A stretch of DNA of 38,348 nt, from assembly GCA_944381495.1 (NCBI GenBank), contig CALWLJ010000028.1, positions 1 to 38,348 of the forward strand. The letters are read 5' to 3'. A model generated the notes under the pieces. The model saw nothing but the letters and a program-made list of their open reading frames with translations. It was not told where the DNA came from and searched no databases. This DNA comes from an uncultured Mediterraneibacter sp. (GTDB lineage Bacteria > Bacillota > Clostridia > Lachnospirales > Lachnospiraceae). Below, one piece after another: positions 33,232-38,348 of the stretch (position 1 is its first letter; every line of letters begins with the position of its first letter). Made by a program: the position numbers and the translations under genes.

Positions 33232-34704
33232 TTACAGATCTATGAAGTCGATATCATAGTCATCATCGTCATCTCTTGATGATTTCTTTCTTTTTCTGAT
33301 ATTCTTTGTCTTATCCTTACGGCTTACTTCCTCTTCATCATCGTCATAGTCGTCTTCTTCGTAATCTTCTTCGTCGTCATAATCATCATCGTAATCTTCT
33401 TCGTCATCGTAGTCGTCATCATCGTAGTCGTCATCATCGTCATCGTAATCTTCTTCGTCGTCTTCATCTTTCCTGCGTCCGAAGAATTTTCTCTTTGGTT
33501 TGGATACCGGCTCTTCCTCTTCATCCTCATCATCATCATCATCAAAAGGAATATCATATTCATCATAGAGATCATCCAGTTCCTGATTTCTATGCACCAG
33601 TTTTACCGCAAAGATAATCATAAGAACAAGAAGCACAAGCGCCACAACAGCCATAGCGGCCAGAAGGATTAACGCATGACTTCCAACAATCTCCCCGAGA
33701 ATCCCCGGAAGGGACGCGCCGGAAGCGGAGTTCTTGTCAGGAACAGAGAAACTCTGATATGTGCCGTCCTCTGTGTCATACTGGTACAGCCCCTTCTCAC
33801 CAGTTCTTGTATTCAGGGCGTAAAGTACACAGAATCTGCCTCCCTGCTCTGCATTCGACCACGAAGGATACTGCTGATCAAGAACTGTCAGGTTTACCTC
33901 CTGATAATCATCCGGAAGATTCACGGCATCAGGTTCATTTAACAGAATGAGAGAGGTTGTATTGGAAATACCAAGCTCCACATACGGAGAAAACGAGGAT
34001 GTCTCCGTATCATAGAGGAAAAAGCTTCCGCTGCCTGAAGAATCTACCAGATATCCCAGGTAAATCCCGGCATCATTCGCTACGAACCGATGCTCAGCGC
34101 CTTCAAAAGTCAGTGTTGTCTCTGCATATCCGCTTGGTATATCTGACGTTGTAAAAGCTTCTGAAAAATTATATGTGGTTCCATTCACGTCAACAGTGAT
34201 ATCCGTTGTCTCTCCTGCCGCCGCAGTCGTTCCAGTTCCTGTAGGTTCTGCTGTCGTGCTGCCGTCATCTGCCGCATCAATCGTAACAGATGATGAACCT
34301 TCCTGCAGGTTCAGAGTATCTCCTGACTCCATTGAAGCTGTACTGTCAACTACAGATATTGTTGTATTGCCGGTCTGCAGAGCACGGAACACCATTGTTG
34401 CACGCAGCTCGCCGTCTCCATCGCCGGTGCCTGTATAAGTCAGATTTCCTGTTCCGTCAGCCTCAAAGCCATCTCCGCTTACGAATTCAAGGGAGTCTGT
34501 ATCATAGCTCAGTGTGACGCTTACATCTCCGATATTTCCTTCTCCGCTTCTTACCGCAAGATCTACATTTACATTTTCTCCAACCTTAGTCTCCGGATCT
34601 GAAAAAGACAGACGTCCGTCGGCTGCAAAAACAAGAACGCCGGACATCGGAACCGCAAGGCAGATTGATAATAAAACCGCTGCTAATTTCTTCATTACTT
34701 TCAT
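33232..34704 (-). CDS. Cohesin-like membrane protein with acidic cytoplasmic tail
   Basis: A 490-aa protein of unknown role. Residues 1-27 are a signal peptide. Residues about 30-145 read as a cohesin/carbohydrate-binding-type beta domain (RLSFSDPETKVGENVNVDLA, GDVSVTLSYDTDSLEFVSG, LRATMVFRAL). A Thr/Gly linker follows, then a second extracytoplasmic domain (about 165-325), one membrane helix (341-369) and a cytoplasmic tail of 120 residues dominated by Asp, Glu and Tyr with two basic patches. Cohesins bind dockerins in cellulosomes, but no dockerin is in the window; adhesion or sensing is equally possible. AAGGGG lies before the ATG. Confidence 0.72.
   Translation of the reverse strand: MKVMKKLAAVLLSICLAVPMSGVLVFAADGRLSFSDPETKVGENVNVDLAVRSGEGNIGDVSVTLSYDTDSLEFVSGDGFEADGTGNLTYTGTGDGDGELRATMVFRALQTGNTTISVVDSTASMESGDTLNLQEGSSSVTIDAADDGSTTAEPTGTGTTAAAGETTDITVDVNGTTYNFSEAFTTSDIPSGYAETTLTFEGAEHRFVANDAGIYLGYLVDSSGSGSFFLYDTETSSFSPYVELGISNTTSLILLNEPDAVNLPDDYQEVNLTVLDQQYPSWSNAEQGGRFCVLYALNTRTGEKGLYQYDTEDGTYQSFSVPDKNSASGASLPGILGEIVGSHALILLAAMAVVALVLLVLMIIFAVKLVHRNQELDDLYDEYDIPFDDDDDEDEEEEPVSKPKRKFFGRRKDEDDEEDYDDDDDDYDDDDYDDEEDYDDDYDDEEDYEEDDYDDDEEEVSRKDKTKNIRKRKKSSRDDDDDYDIDFIDL
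33330..33470 (-). repeat. GAT/GAC-rich low-complexity tract
   Basis: A run of six- to nine-base GAC/GAT/GAA units encoding the DDYD/EEDY repeats of the cohesin-like protein's tail. Such tracts can change length by slippage. Confidence 0.8.
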
Positions 34705-34751
34705 GCAACTACCCCTTCTTCTGTGTTTTTATTGCGTAAATTATTATAGAA

Positions 34752-34853
34752 ACGCCGGCAGAATGCGGCGTACTGACTCGTCTATTATCATACACGTTTT
34801 GACAGGAAATGTCCAGAATATTGTCAAAATGTTTTAAACCGGCATGATTGCCG
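34752..34853. promoter_or_regulatory. Inverted repeats in the divergent intergenic region
   Basis: The 286-bp gap between the cohesin-like gene and the sugar transferase holds TTTTGACA (34797-34804) and TGTCAAAA (34822-34829), a perfect 8-bp inverted repeat 17 bp apart. It also holds hairpins ACGCCG…CGGCGT (34752-34771) and CGGCA-TGAT-TGCCG (34840-34853). No clear promoter for the minus-strand gene was found. Confidence 0.45.
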
Positions 34854-34915
34854 TAGTTTCTCACGTAATATACAGATATTTTTTCCCATAAACCGTCATT
34901 TTCCGCCGCTATCTC

Positions 34916-34963
34916 GTAACATTACAATCTTGCAATAACAGGGCTCTTCGTATATAATGTTAC
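34916..34963 (+). promoter_or_regulatory. Sugar transferase promoter flanked by inverted repeat
   Basis: TTGCAA (34930-34935), a 17-bp spacer and a perfect TATAAT (34953-34958). A 9-bp inverted repeat GTAACATTA (34916-34924) / TAATGTTAC (34955-34963) brackets it, the right arm overlapping the -10. Confidence 0.7.
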
Positions 34964-34990
34964 AAGTATATTAAATTTGGCGGTGTAATT

Positions 34991-36406
34991 ATGAAGAAAA
35001 ATCTACACAAATTTGAATCAACCCTATGGCTTATAATAAAAACATTATTATATTTTCTGCTTCTTCTCGTGTTTATCTTAACCCTGGGAAGGGAAAATAT
35101 CGGACTGACAAGGCCTTCGCGAACGCTTGGTATTACTGTGTCAACATTTATTGTTGTGGGCCTCCTGTTCCTGTCTGTTTACGGAACCTATGATGTGGGC
35201 AGAAAAAAAAGCAAGCCACTGGTCTACTCGCTTTCTCTTGCCGTTATATGCACAGATATCATTACCTACCTTCAGATTATGATCATGAGGGCTAACACAG
35301 ATATACACGAGTTCCGTTTTCGCGGCGTCAAATTTCTTCTCTTCGCCATTATCATCCAGATTGTGATCATTATCATATTTGCATATGGAGGAAACGGCCT
35401 GTTTTTCACGCTCCACGAACCGGAAAAATGCTGTATCATCACTTCCTCCCAGAAAAGTCTGGATGAAATAGCCTGCGCCATGCAGCGTTATAAAAAGCAG
35501 TATAAAATCGTCTGCGTACTTGATTACAGATGTCCTAACATACAAGAAGAAGTCAGGCATGTCGATACGATTTTTATTTATGACGTTCCTGCCGAAAAGA
35601 GAACATCTATCATGCGTATGTGCTATAAATATAAGGTAAACGTTTATTTCAATCCGGAAGTTGAAGATATCATGGAAGTAAATGCAAAGCATTATGTTCT
35701 GGACGATGTCTACCTATTTAATAAGAATATAAAGTCTCTTACAATGGAACAGCGCATCGCCAAACGGCTGCTTGATATCTGTCTTTCTCTGATTCTGGGG
35801 ATCATTACTTCCCCATTCTGGCTGTTAGGCGCTCTCGCTGTCAAGCTTTATGACGGCGGTCCAGTCCTGTTCAGACAGGAACGTGCCACTATACACGGAA
35901 GACGTTTTGAAATCTTAAAGCTCAGAACAATGAAACAGGGATCAGAAGCCCGTTCAGCAACGACAGATGATGACAGGATCACAACGCCCGGCAAATTTCT
36001 CCGGCGCACAAGAATCGATGAGCTGCCACAGCTCCTGAATGTATTAAAAGGTGATATGACTTTTGTCGGGCCGAGACCAGAGATGAATAAAAACGTCAAA
36101 GAATTTACCGAAGAGCTTCCGGAATTCAAATATCGTCTGCGTGTGAAAGCCGGACTGACCGGATATGCACAGATTGCCGGCAAATATAATACCACTCCAA
36201 AAGACAAGCTGATCATGGACATGATGTATATTGAACAGTTCAGTATATTAAGAGATATTCAGATCATATTCCAGACTGTAATAGTCTTATTAAAATCCGA
36301 CAGCACAGAGGGCTTTGGGAAGGCAAAAGAATCCGGTCTGAAATTTGTTCCTTATGTTGAAAAAAGCACAGATAATCCTTCTCAAAACAATACAGACAAA
36401 CGATAA
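34991..36406 (+). CDS. Polyprenyl-phosphate sugar-1-phosphate transferase
   Basis: Initiating enzyme for a surface polysaccharide or glycan: moves a sugar-1-phosphate from a nucleotide donor to undecaprenyl phosphate (WcaJ/WbaP-like, PF02397). The 471-aa protein has four N-terminal membrane helices (to about 135), a soluble middle domain, then the catalytic part from about 260: KRLLDICLSLILG, a membrane hairpin, DGGPVLFRQERATIHGR, ILKLRTM, RIDELPQLLNVLKGDM and VGPRPE. It is a single-gene unit; no other polysaccharide genes follow, so its polymer is unknown. The ribosome binding site (GGCGGTG) is weak. Confidence 0.92.
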   Translation: MKKNLHKFESTLWLIIKTLLYFLLLLVFILTLGRENIGLTRPSRTLGITVSTFIVVGLLFLSVYGTYDVGRKKSKPLVYSLSLAVICTDIITYLQIMIMRANTDIHEFRFRGVKFLLFAIIIQIVIIIIFAYGGNGLFFTLHEPEKCCIITSSQKSLDEIACAMQRYKKQYKIVCVLDYRCPNIQEEVRHVDTIFIYDVPAEKRTSIMRMCYKYKVNVYFNPEVEDIMEVNAKHYVLDDVYLFNKNIKSLTMEQRIAKRLLDICLSLILGIITSPFWLLGALAVKLYDGGPVLFRQERATIHGRRFEILKLRTMKQGSEARSATTDDDRITTPGKFLRRTRIDELPQLLNVLKGDMTFVGPRPEMNKNVKEFTEELPEFKYRLRVKAGLTGYAQIAGKYNTTPKDKLIMDMMYIEQFSILRDIQIIFQTVIVLLKSDSTEGFGKAKESGLKFVPYVEKSTDNPSQNNTDKR

Positions 36407-36417
36407 GCTGCGTGTCG

Positions 36418-36446
36418 TTGACAACCCTAAACGGAGTTGATAAAAT
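36418..36446 (+). promoter_or_regulatory. L,D-transpeptidase promoter
   Basis: A consensus TTGACA (36418-36423), a 17-bp spacer and TAAAAT (36441-36446). The leader of about 95 nt contains an extra GAGGAGGG (36469-36476) not followed by a start of this gene. Confidence 0.8.
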
Positions 36447-36548
36447 ATAAGAAATTCAGATTATAAATGAGGAGGGATACATTTCTGATTTAGAAGCAAC
36501 ACATAATTTTATTTCTGAAAAAGGCAGTAAAAGGAGGGTATATTTAAT

Positions 36549-38186
36549 ATGAAGAGAAAGAAAATCGGCATGCTTATGACCAGTCTTATCCTCTCAGGTA
36601 TTCTTGCTTTCAGCCCGGCAGTCTCTCTGTATGCAGAAGACGACACCATAAGTGTTTATGAAGCAGAAACTGACGAAAATCTTTCCGGACAGCAGACTGG
36701 AGAGGATGAAATTTCTGATTCTACATCCAATACGGAAGACAGTGATGTTCCATCTGGTGAGACCGGAGACATCGGGAATCCTGGAGACAGTTCAGATACC
36801 GGCTCCCAGGATGACGCTGACACACCAGAAGATCCTCAGACTCCGCCAGCGGATGGATCAGATGAAGGGCAGCCAGGCGATGACGGAGAGACCGGAGAAG
36901 GCAGCACTCCAGGTGATGATCAGACAGGAAATGAAGATTCTGATAACGAACAGCCAGGTGAAAGCAATCCGGGGGATGAAACACCAGAAGAACCTGAAGA
37001 ACCCTTTACAGGTCTTCAGGAACAGCCGGATGGCTCCTGGTATTATCTGATCGAAGGTGTACTTCAGGATACATACACCGGACTGGTAAAAGACACGGAT
37101 GGTACATGGTATTATGTAGAAAACGGTATTGTCAATTTTGATACTACAGGACTGATCAAACATATCAGCGGTTCCTGGTACTATGTGAAAAACGGTGTAA
37201 TGCAAAGCGATTACACCGGACTTGTCCAGCATGTCACCGGTTCCTGGTATTATGTGGAAAACGGCAGGATGCAGCGCGACACAGGACTTATCAAAAATAC
37301 GGACGGTACCTGGTATTATATCAAAGACGGCAGAGTGCAGAGCAATTATACAGGACTTGCCAAGCACAGTACAGGTTCCTGGTACTACATCAAGAACGGT
37401 GTAGTACAGCACGGCGTAACTGGTCTTGTGAAGCATGTCAGCGGCTCCTGGTACTATGTGAAGGACGGCAGAATGCAGAGCAATTTTAACGGACTTGTTA
37501 AGCATACCACAGGATCATGGTATTACGTTAAATCCGGAAAAGTACAGCACAACTATACAGGCATGGCAAAACACACAACCGGATCCTGGTATTATATCAA
37601 GAACGGCAGAATGCAGAATAATTATACGGGTCTGGCAAAACATACAAGCGGTACCTGGTATTACGTTGTGAAAGGCAAATGGGACAGTTCTTATAATGGT
37701 GTTGTCACCTATAATGGTAAGTACTATACTGTTCAAAATGGTAAAAAAGTAGGATCAGGAATGGAAACAAGCCAAGTTTCCATGTATAATAAAGCTCAGC
37801 AGTACAGCAGCAAGACGAAGTGGCTCATCCTTGTTGACACAAAAGCAAACCGGGTTGGAATCTACAGTGGTTCCAAAGGCAACTGGACGCAAAAATATTT
37901 CTGGGTATGCACTACCGGTAAATCTTCTACCCCGACAGTAAAAGGTCAGTTTACGGTAGGAAGCAGAGGAAAATCCTTCGGTCACGGCTATACATGCTGG
38001 TATTATACACAGTTCTACGGTAACTATTTATTCCATTCCGTACTGTATGAGCCGGGAAGTATGACCGATATCCAGGACGGACGTCTTGGAATCAATGCTT
38101 CTGCCGGATGTGTACGGCTCAGTATCGGGAATGCAAAATGGATCTATGACAACATTCCCAGCTCTACAAAGGTTGTTGTATACTAA
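36549..38186 (+). CDS. Secreted L,D-transpeptidase with cell-wall-binding repeats
   Basis: A 545-aa exported enzyme of the YkuD family, which makes 3-3 peptidoglycan cross-links or attaches proteins to the wall. A signal peptide (about 1-29, SLYA/EDD) is followed by a Glu/Asp/Pro/Gly/Ser linker (30-150), then eleven tandem repeats of about 23 residues (core GSWYYVKNGxMQSNYTGL) like choline/glucan-binding repeats, and a C-terminal YkuD domain with His496 (LFHSVLYEPG) and the active Cys521 (SAGCVRL, where many enzymes have SHGC). AAAAGGAGGG precedes the ATG. It is followed by a terminator. Confidence 0.93.
   Translation: MKRKKIGMLMTSLILSGILAFSPAVSLYAEDDTISVYEAETDENLSGQQTGEDEISDSTSNTEDSDVPSGETGDIGNPGDSSDTGSQDDADTPEDPQTPPADGSDEGQPGDDGETGEGSTPGDDQTGNEDSDNEQPGESNPGDETPEEPEEPFTGLQEQPDGSWYYLIEGVLQDTYTGLVKDTDGTWYYVENGIVNFDTTGLIKHISGSWYYVKNGVMQSDYTGLVQHVTGSWYYVENGRMQRDTGLIKNTDGTWYYIKDGRVQSNYTGLAKHSTGSWYYIKNGVVQHGVTGLVKHVSGSWYYVKDGRMQSNFNGLVKHTTGSWYYVKSGKVQHNYTGMAKHTTGSWYYIKNGRMQNNYTGLAKHTSGTWYYVVKGKWDSSYNGVVTYNGKYYTVQNGKKVGSGMETSQVSMYNKAQQYSSKTKWLILVDTKANRVGIYSGSKGNWTQKYFWVCTTGKSSTPTVKGQFTVGSRGKSFGHGYTCWYYTQFYGNYLFHSVLYEPGSMTDIQDGRLGINASAGCVRLSIGNAKWIYDNIPSSTKVVVY
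37010..37745 (+). repeat. Tandem repeats in the L,D-transpeptidase
   Basis: About eleven units of roughly 69 bp encode the cell-wall-binding module; one unit (around 37265-37330) is shorter by two codons. High similarity between units allows recombination and length change. Confidence 0.85.
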
Positions 38187-38213
38187 TTACATTAACTGTC
38201 ATCAGAAATAAAG

Positions 38214-38250
38214 AAATCGGGAAATGGACACAAATTCCATTTCCCGATTT
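38214..38250 (+). terminator. Terminator after the L,D-transpeptidase
   Basis: AAATCGGGAAATGGA (38214-38228) pairs with TCCATTTCCCGATTT (38236-38250), followed by TCTATT. The remaining 98 bases to the window end show no gene. Confidence 0.85.
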
Positions 38251-38348
38251 TCTATTATCATAGATGATCTACAGTAAGCGCTCAATAAAATAATGGCTAT
38301 CTTTTCACAGGGTATTCAGCTATAGTTGAAGTAAAACACTCCAACTTC

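Noticed and set aside
33306-33617. His/Arg-rich plus-strand frame and a Met/Thr-rich minus-strand frame
   Set aside because: Both are other readings of the low-complexity GAT/GAC tract of the cohesin-like gene.
37010-37745. Possible CRISPR array
   Set aside because: The repeats are in frame, contiguous and encode a cell-wall-binding module; there are no spacers or cas genes.

Overview
The window looks like chromosomal DNA from a spore-forming Gram-positive Clostridia, most likely a Lachnospiraceae gut anaerobe. The reasons are a division and cell-wall (dcw) cluster read directly into spoIIGA-sigE-sigG, a cotJABC spore-coat operon, a PrsA-type lipoprotein foldase, and a secreted L,D-transpeptidase with tandem aromatic cell-wall-binding repeats. 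Family-level placement is inferred from gene content and protein style; no database was used. There are no phage, IS or CRISPR signatures.

Layout, left to right. Positions 1-5319 (minus strand): pth, mfd and a PrsA/SurA-like lipoprotein with its own promoter. Positions 5561-7078: a small membrane-anchored FMN_bind-like protein (plus) convergent, across a shared terminator, with a HAD phosphatase and a small acidic protein. Positions 7204-11482: sigG, a beta-CASP metallo-beta-lactamase RNase-like gene, sigE and spoIIGA, the last two preceded by a promoter with a Spo0A box. Positions 11502-23275: the dcw cluster on the minus strand in the order mraZ, rsmH, ftsL-like, PBP, PBP, mraY, murD, ftsW, divIB, ftsZ. 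It starts at a TTGAAA-17-TACAAT promoter overlapped by 10-bp-phased AGTGG repeats (a MraZ operator) and ends at a terminator after ftsZ. murE, murG, murB and ftsA are absent from it. Positions 23424-26276: a small membrane protein, a DegV protein and a second SEDS (FtsW/RodA-type) gene with an arginine-rich N-terminal extension.

Positions 26360-30106 are visibly more AT-rich. They hold gtrA and, divergently, a large polytopic membrane protein followed 2 bp later by a GtrB/CsbB-like GT2 glycosyltransferase. Together these have the parts of a three-component lipid-linked glycosylation system (charge the carrier, flip it, transfer the sugar outside), and this is the best candidate here for an under-described system. 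Positions 30135-31643 carry a tRNA-Pro(GGG) and cotJABC. Positions 31722-34704 (minus) carry an HtrA-type protease and an unusual cohesin-like, single-pass membrane protein with a very acidic cytoplasmic tail. Positions 34930-38250 (plus) carry a polyprenyl-phosphate sugar-1-phosphate transferase and the repeat-bearing L,D-transpeptidase.

Taken together, the window is dominated by the cell envelope: lipid II synthesis and flipping, septal cross-linking, Z-ring assembly, the early and late forespore/mother-cell sigma factors, spore coat, surface glycan decoration and envelope protein quality control. Promoters, operators and hairpins were found by eye and are predictions.
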